A DNA stretch of 64,000 bases, taken from the NCBI RefSeq assembly GCF_032854445.1, contig NC_088302.1, forward strand, positions 3,837,338 through 3,901,337, written 5' to 3'. The notes beneath the pieces are model-generated. The model worked only from the letters and a program-made list of their open reading frames with translations. It made no database searches and had not been told where the DNA came from. Shown piece by piece: positions 1 through 13,500 of this stretch. Source of the stretch: Liolophura sinensis (lineage: Eukaryota; Mollusca; Polyplacophora; Chitonida; Chitonidae). Position numbers and translations under genes: made by a program. Every line of letters starts with the position of its first letter. Positions within the stretch are counted from its first letter, which is position 1.

Positions 1-530
1 TTTCTCTGTATTTGATGAGGTATTTTAGTCACAAAGTAAGCGCAGCACCTTTTCATGATCACAGCTGGGTTTGAACCTGCCATCTGACTGCTCAGATTGA
101 TCGACTGGGACGAGCACACGGCTAATACAATGGACACAGTGAAGCACCGCCATACCACAATAAAGTACAATGAAGATTAAATAAGTAAACATCCAAAAGC
201 TCTTGTCATTACAGCCTACTGATGACACCTTCCTCGTCTGCTCTTGTGCATGCGGAAAGACGTTTTTCAGTTACCGTTTGAGAGCCAGTTTCATTGATTG
301 TCCAGTACAATTTCACTGTCTGATCGTGACCTATTGAAAGTAGGTCAGCATATTTTTATTATTATCTGTATTCACTCGACCAGGTAAAACATAACTGACC
401 AACTGACATTTTTAGCATTTCCACTGATTAATTTCGTTTTGTATGACCTGTTACAATTACTGTGGTTGCGATGTCGCCTGTTCGAACATAGTTCCAGAAG
501 GATTGGCAAAGGTTGTACACTAAGGGGAAG
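1..530. other. Unique sequence, no gene recognised
   Basis: AT-rich sequence with only short open frames. I see no conserved protein, RNA gene or repeat before the GT-rich array begins. Confidence 0.4.
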
Positions 531-682
531 GTATGTGTGTGAGGGAGGGATGGGTGGGTGAGTGTGTGTGGAGGAATGTGTGTGTGGGGGAAGGGTGGGT
601 GGGTGAATGTGTGTGGAGGAATGTGTGTGTGTGGGGGAAGGGTGGGTGGGTGAATGTGTGTGTGTGTGTGTGTGTGAGGGAG

Positions 683-756
<74 letters not shown>

Positions 757-1043
757 AGGTATGTGTGTGTGAGGGAAGGGTGTGTGTGTGTGTGTGTGGA
801 GGTATGTGTGTGTGAGGGAGGGATGGGTGGGTGTGTGTGTGTGAGGAGGTATGTGTGTGTGAGGGAGGGGTGTGTGCGTGTGTAAGGATGTGTGTGTGAG
901 GGAGAGGTGGGTGTGTGTGTGAGGAGGTATGTGTGTGTGTGAGGGAAGGGTGGGTTGGTGATTGTGTGAGTGTGCGAGGTGATATGGATGTGTGAGGGAG
1001 GGGTGGATGGGTGAGTGTGTGAGGAGGTATGTGTCTGTGAAGG

Positions 1044-1139
<96 letters not shown>

Positions 1140-2290
1140 AGGTATGTGTCTGTGAGGGAGGGGTGGGTGAGTGAGTGTGTGAGGCGGTATGTGTCTGTGA
1201 AGGAGAGGTGGGTGGGTATGTGTGTGTGTGTGTGTGTGTGAGGAGGTATATGTCTGTGAGGGAGAGGTGGGTGGGTGAGTGTGTGAGGAGGTATGTGTGT
1301 GAGGGAGGGGTGGGTGGGTGAGTGTGTGAGGAGGTATGTGTGTGTGAAGGAGGGGTGTGTGTGTGTGTGTGTGTGTAAGGAGGTATGTGTGTGTGAAGGA
1401 GGGGTGGTGGGTGTGTGTGTGAGGAGGTATGTGTGTGTGTGAGGGAGGGTGGATGAGTGAGTGTGTGAGGAGGTATGTGTCTGTGAAGGAGGGGTGGGTG
1501 TGTGTGTGTGTAAGGAGGTATGTGTGTGTGAAGGAGGGGTGGTGGGTGTGTGTGTGAGGAGGTATGTGTGTGTGTGAGGGAGGGTGGATGAGTGAGTGTG
1601 TGAGGTGGTATGTGTGTGTGAGGGAGGGGTGGGTGGGTGAGTGTGTAAGGAGGTATGTGTGTGTGAAGGAGGGGTGGTGGGTGTGTGTGTGTGAGGAGGT
1701 ATGTTTGTGTGTGAGGGAGGGGTGGATGAGTGAGTGTGTGAGGAGGTATGTGTGTGTGAGGGAGGGGTGGGTGGGTGAGTGTGTGAGGAGGTATGTGTGT
1801 GTGAGGGAGGGGTGGGTGGGTGAGTGTGTAAGGAGGTATGTGTGTGTGAGGGAGGGGTGGGTGTGTGAGTGTGTTAGGAGGCACGTGTCTGTGAAGGAGA
1901 GGTGAGTGGGTATGTGTGTGTGTGTGTGTGAGGAGGTATGTATGTTTGTGTGGGAGGGGTGGGTGGGTGAGTGTGTGAGGAGGTATGTGTGTGTGTGTGT
2001 GAGGGAGGGGTGGGTGAGTGAGTGTGTGAGGAGGTATGTGTGTGTGAGGGAGGGGTGGGTGAGTGAGTGTGTGAGGAGGTATGTGTGTGTCAGGGAGGGG
2101 TGGGTGAGTGAGTGTGTGAGGAGGTATGTGTATGTGAGGGAGGGGTGGGGTGGGTGAGTGTGTGAGGAGGAATGTGTGTGAGGGAAGGGTGTGTGTGTGT
2201 GTGTATGTGTGTGAGGAGGTATGTGTCTGTGAGGGAGGGGTGGTTGGTGTGTGTTTGTGTGAGGAGGTATGTGTGTGTGAATGAAGGGGA
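531..2290. repeat. GT-rich minisatellite and (GT)n microsatellite
   Basis: About 1.76 kb of almost pure G/T/A on the + strand. A degenerate unit of about 40-50 bp (GAGGAGGTATGTGTGTGAGG followed by GAGGGGTGGGTGGGTGAGTG) is interrupted by long pure (GT)n runs, notably about 680-752 and 1047-1134. The complementary strand reads as endless CA/CCCA, giving Thr/His/Pro-rich open frames of up to 658 codons on the minus strand. These have no coding signature beyond the repeat and are not annotated as genes. Confidence 0.95.
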
Positions 2291-3185
2291 TCATCTGCTC
2301 ATCTACGCGCACTCGCTCAAACTTGTAGCCGTAATCCTGACTGCTCAAACTTTGTGAAAAGATCTCCTCATTAAAATCTCACTTTTAGTGCTTTTATCCA
2401 CAAACTTTGTGAATTTTATGAAGAAAAATGTACTTGTAATCAGATGTTAAAATAGCTTTAATGAACTTCAACGAAAGTCCTTCATAATTTAAGTATTTAA
2501 AATGTTGTTTTGAAAGGAATGTAGCGATGTACGTACATATACTCAGTAATTTTTTTCAACCTTGCAGCAATAATGCCTGATACATCTATTTCAGCATCAA
2601 TACCCAAATCAAACATGACATTCTCAATAATACAATTGTAGACAGCCATCTTATACCCTATTACATACGGTATAGCTTGTAACACTAGGTTACACAGTTG
2701 GTCTCCTAACACAGTCATGTCCGACATACATAGAGGTACATAGATCCTGTACGTCATCAGACTACTTCATAATTCTGCTTATACGTACACACATTACACA
2801 GGCAAAATAACCTCTTAAGTGTCCGATGACCCCCTTCAGTGACTGTAGTACGCACAACAACGACTCAGGCCAATCGGCAGTGTCGTTTTAGAGGTTAGGT
2901 ATTAGGATGGTACAGGATGAGACACCCTCGGGCACTAATCCTCCTGTAAGCTACATAGCAATGCATCAAAACGAAGGCAACATAATCAGGTATACCTGGA
3001 TTTAAGTTTTCATCTTTGTTTACTTATAAATAGCCTTGTGGATATATTCTGTATAAAAAAAATACACCAAATTTCATCCCACTGTTATCATGAACTAAGG
3101 CTTGATTTGTTTTGAAAATACGTCTGGTGTTGCTTGATTTTTTATTTGTCAACGAAATCAGTCAAGATTTCAACCTAATTATAAT
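2291..3185. other. Intergenic, nothing recognised
   Basis: AT-rich unique sequence between two arrays. An 86-codon minus-strand frame (2497-2757) has no recognisable domain and no splice context I can support. Confidence 0.35.
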
Positions 3186-3189
3186 TACT

Positions 3190-3735
3190 TTGAAGATATG
3201 TTTTGTTATCCCCGACCTTGTCTCACCTATAAGCCATGAAGGACTTTGTGGACATGTATTGTTATCCCCGACCTTGTCTCATCTATATGCCATGAAGGGC
3301 TGAGGATATGTATTGTTATACACGACCTTGTCTCAACTGTAGCCCATGAAAGACTTTGTGGACGTATTGTTATCCCCGACCTTGTCTCACCTATATGCCA
3401 TGAAGGGCTTAGGACATGTATTTCTATCTCCAACGATGTCTCCCATATATGCCATGAAGGACCTTGTGGAGATGTTTTGATATCTCCAACCATTTCTCGC
3501 CTATATGATATGAAGGGTTGGGGACATTTATTGTTCTCTTCGACCTTGTCTCACCTATATCCCATGAAGGACCTTGTGGACATGTTATCCCTGACCTTGT
3601 CTCACCTATATCCCATGAAGGACCATGTGGACATGTATTGTTATCCCCGACCATGTCTCACCTATATCCCATGAAGGACCTTGTGGACACGTATTGTTAT
3701 CCATGATCATGTCTCACCTATATACCATAGAGGTG
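3190..3735. repeat. Minisatellite, ~54-57 bp unit, about 10 copies
   Basis: Repeats of a unit containing CCCGACCTTGTCTCACCTAT and CCATGAAGGACTTTGTGGAC. Adjacent copies start 54-57 bp apart (first two copies 56 bp). Copies differ by scattered substitutions. Short frames on both strands here are repeat artefacts. Confidence 0.92.
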
Positions 3736-6700
3736 TTGTAATCCTTGGATTGGGTTTTGGTCTGAACATAAATCAACGCACATGTATAAGATTATTAATT
3801 ACAACAATTCCGCCCCAGTTTTACAACCGCCATAGTGATGATTTTTTATTTCCTCCCCACATATTCCAAGCCGTCGATGCAAAGTTTCTCTGGCGAGTAC
3901 CCACCTTTCACAAATCCCATTCCTCTCAACTCTCCCGTTTTGCTGCACTGATGAACTGATGTGTCACAACGGCATAAATACTCTAACCACTTTTATCTTC
4001 GATGTCACGTGCATACATTATAACAATTAAACTGGGAAGCACCTGATGTAATATCTAGGGGAGGGGGACAAAATCCGTTATTTATATTTTAAATTTTTGC
4101 AAATGTTGACATCTTGACACAAACACATACACGCTTCATATTTCCACACGTACCGACATACATTCCACGTTAACACTTGACTGATATTCTATATTCTGCT
4201 ATACAGACATTACATGAAGCAGATCAACTCCGAGTAACCGTGTTACGACGATCACGTGGGGCCAGCAGCAATAAGCGTTACGATAATAATACAGTTAGAC
4301 TGGATGACCTGAAGGGAACCAAAACAATGTCGGTGAAGTAGGTACAACTGCACAGAAAGTCGCTCGGCAATAATACACCTTATTACAGCGCCTTAGTGTT
4401 GCTCATCACAGGCTTGCAGACTTCAACACAATACGTATCAAGTGTATTCCTCTAAGCTCATACATACAGGGCGAATTGTGGCTGTATGAAGCGCTTTAGA
4501 GTGAAGAGGGGTATAACGTATTAAACACTTGAACAGAAATATTACCGACTTCCTGATTTATGTGACACCATCCTCCATATGAAAAGCGGTTAGATTCAAA
4601 AGACACCCCGAATCTTTCTGCGAACCCACATCATTCACAATTAACAGCTGACAAACATCCTGCACTATCGCTCCTGAACTCGTACCGGCTACTTCATTGG
4701 TCAACAGGTAGACACGTGTAAACAGTGTCCAAATGTTACAGATAAGTGCCCCAAAACAGGTCAAACACATCGTGAACGATCCAGGATGACTAAGGGATGC
4801 ACAATTTTTCCTCCTAACGTAAAAATCAGATCAAGTAAAACTGTTGCAAAACTTTCCGTAGTCAGTGGGTACTTTAAGCAAGTATATGACGTTTTCAATA
4901 TCTTTTGGACAAAATTTGTCATTCTCAAACGTTTGTGTGTTATGTCATAAAATGTTCAATATATATCGTAATAATAGTATATACAGGTGGGCAAGCTGTA
5001 ATAGCGAGGTATACCCCAACTAACCAGCCGGCTGCAGACAGCACATCGCGTGGCTTTGGACCATATTCGTGTCAAAGTGAAGGACGAGTTCAGCTTAATA
5101 TGGCTTTTGTGTGTTGTCTTAAATAAACTAACTCTAAATTCCAGGGCCCCAAACGATTGGATTGGCAGGCAAAACAATAGGATGCTTAAGTCACGGAGCG
5201 CCTCGAGTCAAAATTAAGAGCTGAGTTTGTGCAAGGGCTCGTCAACTTCTATTGTTCAGAATCTATATAAGCGGAGTGTATCATTTGATGCGGCTGAAGA
5301 ACAAGCACTTAGTAAGTTAGCTCACAATGTTATACTCTCAACCAAACATATACACAAAAAAAGGAGCAAAGTAAAAGACAATGGAAATTACATCATGGGT
5401 AATGACCTTTCTCTTGATAACATTAAAATAGATGTTCTTAAAATGAGAGTGGATATGTTGAGCGCGGTAAAAATATCTGCGCCGATCGTCTGTCTTGCTC
5501 CAAAGTACCACCACCCCCCACCCCCACCCCCACCCCGACCACTACCGCAATTTTTTTCCCCACAAATTTTGAGAAATAAGATGAGTAATGAATGGAGATA
5601 GGATACAATCATAACACGCAATGTGTAAAACAAAACAAACGAATCTAGTATGCTTTACCTCTGCGTTTCACACAGCATTGTTTTTAGAAAATATGACGTT
5701 TGAATGACTAGTTATTTGTAAAGTATAAAATCTGAAATGCACATTTCAAATACCTGTAACAAAAGACCGGTACGTTATCCTTTATCTTTCTTTGTTGTTA
5801 GGTCATGTTTTTTATTCTAATTTACACCTGATATGTTAAGTCGCCTCTTGTACACTTTGCTTGCACAACGCATAACCCGGACTCTACTGTTTATTCATTC
5901 AAACGCATTATATCTTGTGCACTGGTGAACACCTGCGTAATAAAGCAGAGCTCGATCCTGAAATATCTAGGTAATTATCCATCAAACTGTGTGAACATAT
6001 GGAACTCCGTTAATCTACAAGCCTGTTAAGGTATGTAAAACCATGCATACTGGCCTACATACATAATACTCCTGCAATCTCAACATCGGTACACCCTTTG
6101 ACGCGTTGCGTGTATTTTTACATAATCGTGTCAAAGTGAACTCCAGGTCAGTTTACTCCAGATGTTCGTTAAATGATTAAACCAAAGGGACACCGACCGA
6201 TGAACATTTGACATCTCTTTGAGAGGCAAGAGTAAGTTACATTTACATCTGGTCAGAATGAGAGTATCCCAGTTACGCTTTTATTGCAACTGTTTTTTTA
6301 CGTTTTTTTTTATACGTGCAGATTTGTTCGAGTTGATTTAACGAATCATATAGATACATTAGTGCGACGGGAATTGCGTTGTTTAATAAAGAATACGGTC
6401 AGTTAGGGAGGAACTCCCGTGGACCATGCACGGACTAGGACAGAGTGGAGGAAGTACATGTAGGACGGCGTGGCAGAGGTAAGGGACGAGGCGGTTTGGA
6501 CGGCCTACAAACAGCCGGGTGAGAAGCCATCCAAACAAATCATGTTGACATGTTCTACACACCAGCAGTGCACCTCCATTCTGAATATGACAGAATGCAG
6601 AAATTATCTCCGCCACGAAAACCAGCATCCAACAACAAAACATTCGGGGACACGAGCAAAACCAACACACGCACAAACTCAGTATTGCCGTCGGGGTGAT

Positions 6701-6985
6701 GGTTGGAGATAGGCTTCAACCTATACATTCTCCACTGGGTTTCACAATAGGGTATAGTCAGCAAAAAGAGAAGATGTACAGATCAGCTGTAGACATATAA
6801 ATCTTCAATTTTACAGATATCTAGAATTGCATTTACCGACCTGATAATAAAAAGTTTAGTGGAAGCTGATGTCATATAACGGACTCATTATGTACAAACG
6901 CCGATATTTCAATAAGATAGTAATTTCAAAACAAGTTTGACTTACTGATTCTTTAAAAAAGTGTTTCACAACAGATTAGTTATAC
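3736..6985. other. Intergenic, nothing recognised
   Basis: AT-rich unique sequence. A C-rich run lies at about 5511-5542. Frames at 5227-5601 (+) and 6383-6676 (-) are open by chance as far as I can tell: no domain, no homologue recognised, no supporting splice signals. Confidence 0.35.
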
Positions 6986-6989
6986 AACA

Positions 6990-7760
6990 ACTATAACCAA
7001 ATCATTCTATGCAAGTGTTTCCGTAAGATAGCAGTTATACAACAACTATATGACCAAATCGTTCTATATATATCACTACAACCAACACCTTCTACAAAAG
7101 TATTTCTGTAAGGTAGTAGTAATACAGCCACTACAACCAACCCAATGTATACAAGTATTCCGATAAGATATTAGTTATACAACAACTACAACCATTTCAT
7201 TCAATACAAGTATTCCGGTAAGATATTATACAATCACTACAACCAACTCCTTCTATTCAAGTGTTCCATTAAGGTAGTAGTTATACCCCATCTAAATAAC
7301 CTACATAATTTTTATACAAGAATTTCCGTTCGATATTAGTTATACAAACACCATGACCAAATAATTCTATACGACTGTCCCGTAAGATAGTAGATATAAA
7401 ACAACTATAGCCAACTTATTTAATGCAAGTATTTTCGTAAGGTATTTGTTACATAACCACTACAACCTGCTGATTCTATACAAGTGTTCCGTTAGAAATT
7501 AATTATACAACCACTACAACCTACTGATTCTATTCAAGAATTCCGTTAGATATTAGTTATACAACCACTACAACTTACTGATTCTATTCAAGAATTCCGT
7601 TAGATATTAGTTACACAACCACTACAACCTACTGATTCTATTCAAGTATTCCGTTAGATATTAGCTATACAACCACTACAATCTACTAATTGTATTCAAG
7701 TATTCCGTTAGATATTAGTTATACAACCACTACAACTTACTGATCCTACACTGACTAACC
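6990..7760. repeat. Minisatellite, 54-60 bp unit, about 13 copies
   Basis: Unit with TTATACAACCACTACAACC, then GATTCTATTCAAG and CCGTTAGATATTAG. The copies from about 7500 onward are exactly 54 bp apart and nearly identical, while the proximal copies (6990-7450) are more diverged and of variable length. It runs straight into the 55-bp array. Confidence 0.92.
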
Positions 7761-10250
7761 ACTACAAACTGGAGTATAGGTTACAACTCATGTAGGGCCT
7801 ACACTGTGACCGACCACTCCAAACTGGAGTATAGGTAACTACTCATGTAGGGCCTACACTGTAACCCACCATTACAATCTGGAGTATACGTAAAAACCCA
7901 TGTAGGGCCTACACTGTGACTGACAACTACAAACTGGAGAATAGGTAACTACTCATGTAGGGCCTACGCTGTAACCCACCATTATAATCTGGAGTATATG
8001 TAACAACCCAAGTAGGGCCAACACTGTGACTGACAACTACAAACTGGAGTATATGTAACAACCCATGTAGGGCCTACACTGTGACTGACAACTACAAACT
8101 GGAGTATAGGTAACAACCCATGTAGGGCCTACACTGTAACCCACCATTATAATCTGGAGTATATGTAACAACCCATGTAGGGCCTACACTGTGACTGACA
8201 ACTACAAACTGGAGTATATGTAACAACCCATGTAGGGCCTACACTGTGACTGACAACTACAAACCGGAATATAGGTAACAACTCATGTGGGGCCTACACT
8301 GTGAACGACCACTACAAACTAGAGTATAGGTAACAACTCATGTAGGGCCTGCACTGTGATCCACAACTACAAACTGGAGTATATCTAACAACCCATGTAG
8401 GGCCTACACTGTGACCGACAACTACAAACTGGAGTATAGTAGCACCTTATGTAGGGCCTACGCTGTGACCCACCACAGCAAACTCATGTAAGGCCTACAC
8501 TGTGACCCACCACAACAACCTGGAGTGTAGTAAACAACTCAAGTGGGGCCTGCACTGTGACCCACCACTACAAACTGGAGTATAGGTAACAACTCATGTA
8601 GGGCCAACACTGTGGCCGACCACAACAAACTGTAGTGTAGGTAACAACTTATGTAGGGCCTGCACTGCGACCGACCACTACAAACTGGAGTATAGATAAC
8701 AACTCATTTAGGGCCCACACTGTGACCGACCACAACAAACTGTAGTGTAGGTAACAACTCATGTAGGGCCCACACTGTGACCGACCACTACAAACTGTAG
8801 TGTAGGTAACAACTCATGTAGGGCCCACACTGTGACCGACCACAACAAACTGTAGTGTAGGTAACAACTCATGTAGGGCCAGCACTGTGACCGACCACAA
8901 CAAACTGTAATGTAGGAAACAACTCATGTAGAGCCTGCACTGTGACCGACCACAACAAACTGTAGTGTAGGTAACAACTCATGTAGGGCCTGTACTGTGA
9001 CTGACAATTACAAACTGGAATATAGGTAACAACCCATGTAGCGCCTACACTCTGACCCACCACTCCAAACTGGAGTATAGCTAACAACTCATGTAGGACC
9101 TACACTGTGACCGACCACTCCAAACTGGAGTATAGTTAACAACCCATGTAGGACCTGCACTGTGACCCACCACTACAAACTGGAATATATGTAACAACCC
9201 ATGTAGGACCTACACTGTGACCGACAACTACAAACCACAGCAAACTGGAGTATACGTAAAAACTCATGTAGGGCCTGCACTGTGACCGACCACAGCAAAT
9301 TGATGTATAGGTAACAACTCATTTGGGGCCTGCACTGTGACCGACCACAACAAACTGTAGTGTAGGTAACAACTCATGTAGGGCCCGCACTGTGGCCAAC
9401 CACTACAAACTGGAGTATAGGTAACAACTCATGTAGGGCCTACACTGAGACCGACCACTCCAAACTGGAGTAAAGGTAACAACTCATGTCGACCCTACAC
9501 TGTGACCGACAACTGCAAACTGGAGTATAGTAACAACTCATGTAGGGCCCACACTGTGACCGACCACAACAAACTGTAGTGTAGGTAACAACTCATGTAG
9601 GGCCTGCACTGTGACCGACCACAACAAACTGTAGTGTAGGTAACAACTCATGTAGGGCCTGCACTGTGACCGACCACAACAAACTGTAGTGTAGGTAACA
9701 ACTCATGTAGGGCCTGCACTGTGATCGACAACTACAAATTGGAGTATAGTTGACAACTCATGTAGGACCTGCACTGTGACCGATCACAACAAACTGTAGT
9801 GTAGGTAACAACTCATGTAGGGCCCACACTGTGACCGATCACAACAAACTGTAGTGTAGGTAACAACTCATGTAGGGCCTGCACTGTGACCGACCACAAC
9901 AAACTGTAGTGTAGGTAACAACTCATGTAAGGCCTGCATTGTGACCGACAACTACAAATTGAAGTATAGGTAACAACTCATGTAGGGCCTGCACTGTGAC
10001 CGACCACAACAAACTGTAGTGTAGGTAACAACTCATGTAAGGCCTGCATTGTGACTGACAACTACAAATTGAAGTATAGGTAACAACTCATGTAGGGCCT
10101 GCACTGTGACCGACCACAACAAACTGTAGTGTAGGTAACAACTCATGTAAGGCCTGCACTGTGACCGACAACTACAAATTGAAGTATAGGGCAAACAACT
10201 CATCTATGGCGTACACTATGGCCGACCATCACAAACCCGGGTGTAGGGTA
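7761..10250. repeat. Minisatellite, 55-bp unit, about 45 copies
   Basis: Unit containing ATGTAGGGCCTACACTGTGA, CCGACCACTACAAACTGGAG and TATAGGTAACAACTC. Copies at 8766, 8821 and 8876 are exactly 55 bp apart. Two main variants intermix: CTACAAACTGGAGTATAGG and CAACAAACTGTAGTGTAGG. The second dominates from about 8600 to 10200, partly as larger repeated blocks. Confidence 0.95.
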
Positions 10251-10337
10251 ACGTCTCAAATACAATCTGACCCCTTATTATATGAAGCATCATGACTATC
10301 ACGCAACATCACACCTCAATGACAAATCTTTAGTCGG

Positions 10338-10540
10338 AAAATGACCCAGGAGCCTCATCAATGCGGTCGATGTGAGCTCATGCTGGCTTCCTCTCCGGCC
10401 GCAAGTGGAAGGCCTTGCAGCAATATACGGATGGTCGTGGGTTTCGCAAGGGCTTTACCCCGTTTTCTCACACCAATATGGTGGTCTCCGTTGTATAAGG
10501 AAAATATTTTTGAGTACGGTGTAAACACATTTGCAAGTGG
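10338..10540 (+). mobile_element. SINE, diverged, 5' truncated
   Basis: Aligns by eye with the intact SINE at 35896-36174, from GACCCAGGAGCCTC through TGCGGTCGA, CATGCTGGCTTCCTCTCCGG and GGATGGTCGTGGGTTT to TTTTGAGTACGGTGTAAAC. The A-box end is missing and substitutions are frequent. The 97-codon frame across it is not a gene. Confidence 0.85.
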
Positions 10541-13500
10541 TGAAGTGATAGAAGAAAAAAATCCGGGCCCCCCAATCTGTGTATCGATAAACCGGATGCT
10601 GGATGCTGACTGGTTAGCCAGTACAAGCCACTAGACATAGACCTTATATATTAATGTTTCATCATCTCATATGTAACGGCATGGTTTTGTGGTGCGTACT
10701 CCTCTAATCGAAATGTTCCACCCCCACCCCCACCCAACATCCCCACTCGATCCCACCCACAAAAAAAACAAGAGACTATTGTTGCTTAATGGAGTGTAAG
10801 AAAATACACAGCTATCAAAGAAAAACAATATGTCACTTACAATGGATACTATCATTTATTAACAGTGTCTTCAAAGCTTCTAACAGCATAATTTACATAA
10901 CAGTTCTACCGAACACTCCAGGGTTACACAAAGGGAGCATTAATGTCTCAGTGAGAATGTCGCTGGTATTTATGGCATACTAAAATACTTTGATTCAAGA
11001 TCACCCAAAAGACAGGCAAAACAGGTGATTAAAGGCAATAGGTAAGAAGCAGGAAGGTGTTGATGTGTTGTTGTCTTGTGCATGTCACAGGGATGCTAAG
11101 AATGCCTCTACAAACAAATACGTCAGTGTGAGCTCCCGACGTGCTTAATGAGGCAAAACGACCCACTAGACCATCCCAGGACGTCTCCAACCAATCAACA
11201 GCCAGCAGTCCAAACACAATAAAAATCAGCATGTCTTCATAATCTGGGTCAAGCACAAAATAGGATCATTGTTTAAACAAATTCTTATATATAAAACAAA
11301 AGCAAGATGTCGACCAAAGTCATGAATGGAGGACGGTGTTATGCAAACACTTCTTTGTCAAGCAAAAAACTGTGTGCACAATGTTAATATATTGTCCCAG
11401 TAAACAAGCTTTTACATGATTCGTATGATTAAAATCCTGCACACATGTTACCCCAGCTTCATCGAAATCTTGTTTTTCCAAACAGCTCCAAATCTGAATT
11501 AAAACAGCTCATAGCTAGCAGTCGATTGTCTTCCGTGTGCATGATTCAGTTAAAAAGTGGTAATAAAGCAAGTGCGAAAATCCTACAAATTTTGATATAA
11601 ACTGTAGTAGATATAGATAAGGTTTAATGGAGCAAACTAGATGAAGACGACAGTAAAGAAAACAATACGACATGATCACAGATTTCAAAAGCATCACTAA
11701 TATGATGCAATCATTTAAACGCAGTTACGTACGGAAACTGCGCGCAAACGTCAGCCTTTAAACTTGACTTGTAACATCTCTCTAAATGTACACTGTGTTT
11801 CTCATATTATCAATGAGGAGAGAGGACATTTACCGTACTACTTACACGCCGGAAGTTGTTGAGGATTTGTTATATTCCTGGCACTTAACGATAACCCATT
11901 AACCACGATCCGGGTATGCACGCAAATACATTTTACTTCAGATCACGGGAATTTTTTTTATATTTATTTATTTATTTACTTATCTGTGTGGGGTTTAAAG
12001 AGTATTTCGCTGATACGACGACGGTTAGTCTAATGCCAGAGTGTAAACAGAATATAACTGAAAAGGTATAGGGTTGATTTTAAGCCATTTTCATGTACAA
12101 ATAATGACAAGACTGTAGTTTAAATCTTCTGTTTTTCAACCTGTACACTGATCAATAGAATTACTTAAAACAACACATAACTATTAGATACAGCAGCAGC
12201 ACGGCATTTTATCATTTAGTCTGACGTATCATCCATGTTAGAAAAGTAACAATTAAGGTTTACAATAGCGGCAACTCCATACCGGAAATGTTGATCAGCA
12301 GCTTCACTGCACATGCGTGCATTTACTGTTACATAAACATGTATATTGAAATTGGTCAGAACAAGTGACACAAGTGGAGAAAGACTTCAATAATTATGTA
12401 TGATAAGTATAAAACTGATCGTTGCAGAAGTCACCTGAATCGCGGCGTTTTACATTACGAGCACTATTTTGCATTTGGGGTTGATGCACGCAGGTAGACT
12501 GATTGATGTATTTTTAGTGATTGTCACCTGGCTTGGTTCCACATGACCGATCAGAGCTAGTAAGGATTATACATACCTGTGTACCGGCCGAGATATTGGG
12601 ACAGTTTGTTAGACCTGGGCCTACATGATTTTTCTATCAATCTTTCAAAAAGAGAACACGCAGGTTGATTTTGAAAGAGAGTGTAAAGGTCAATGCTGCA
12701 ATATGACAACAGAAGCCTGTATTCTCAGCTTAACTACCACGCAAAGTCTTTAACCTTTTCACCCGCGGGTTTAATTAAATAAGGACAATGTATCTGACAC
12801 GCATTAACTGTTTGCATATACGTGCAAACAAGCCTAATGGTACATACTCTGACCGGACATTTGTACGTCAGTATATCTCAAGTATTCTACATGCTAATGC
12901 CCTGGACACTCTATATACATGCATGCAATGCCCGGGGCTACCCAGCAATATTGTAAACCTGCCATATCCATCCAGTACATACGTCGATGTGGGGTTAAAA
13001 CCTTTCGTTCATTTTCTCATCTATACCTATAAGTTTCCCAGGTCTATTAAATTGTACACGGTATGTCGGAATATGCGATATAGCAGCACTTATAATGAAG
13101 GATATTAGACAATAGTAATATATACTTTTACCGTCTGTAACCTAAATGGATGAATGGATGTCTACAAAATACTTTGTTGTATACATGTGTATACATATAC
13201 ATATACACTACTTACCTGTGCGGGGAAAGATCAGACTAGGCCGTCGTCGCGGCAAACGAGGCACTGACAGCGAAGAAACTGGTGAAATTCCACAGGCCAA
13301 AACAATGACAACGGCTAAAGTTATAGACAGCATATTTGCTGAGTTGCAAAAGTTACTTTGACACCGCGATGATTCAGTTCTTGAGCAGATGATATACAAT
13401 GAGACAGATTTACACCAACAATTCTTTGCCAGGGGACAACGGATTAGGCATTACCGCTGTCAACGCCCGTGGATGTTCTGCACTTGTCCGTCTCAGGTAA

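Noticed and set aside
372-2348. 658-codon minus-strand frame, His/Thr/Pro-rich
   Set aside because: It is the translation of the CA-rich strand of a minisatellite; every frame there is open and nothing non-repetitive supports coding.
6383-6676. 97-codon minus-strand Cys-rich frame
   Set aside because: Opposed by an equally open + frame; no homologue or signal peptide is convincing.
10341-10634. 97-codon + frame
   Set aside because: Lies in a degenerate SINE copy.
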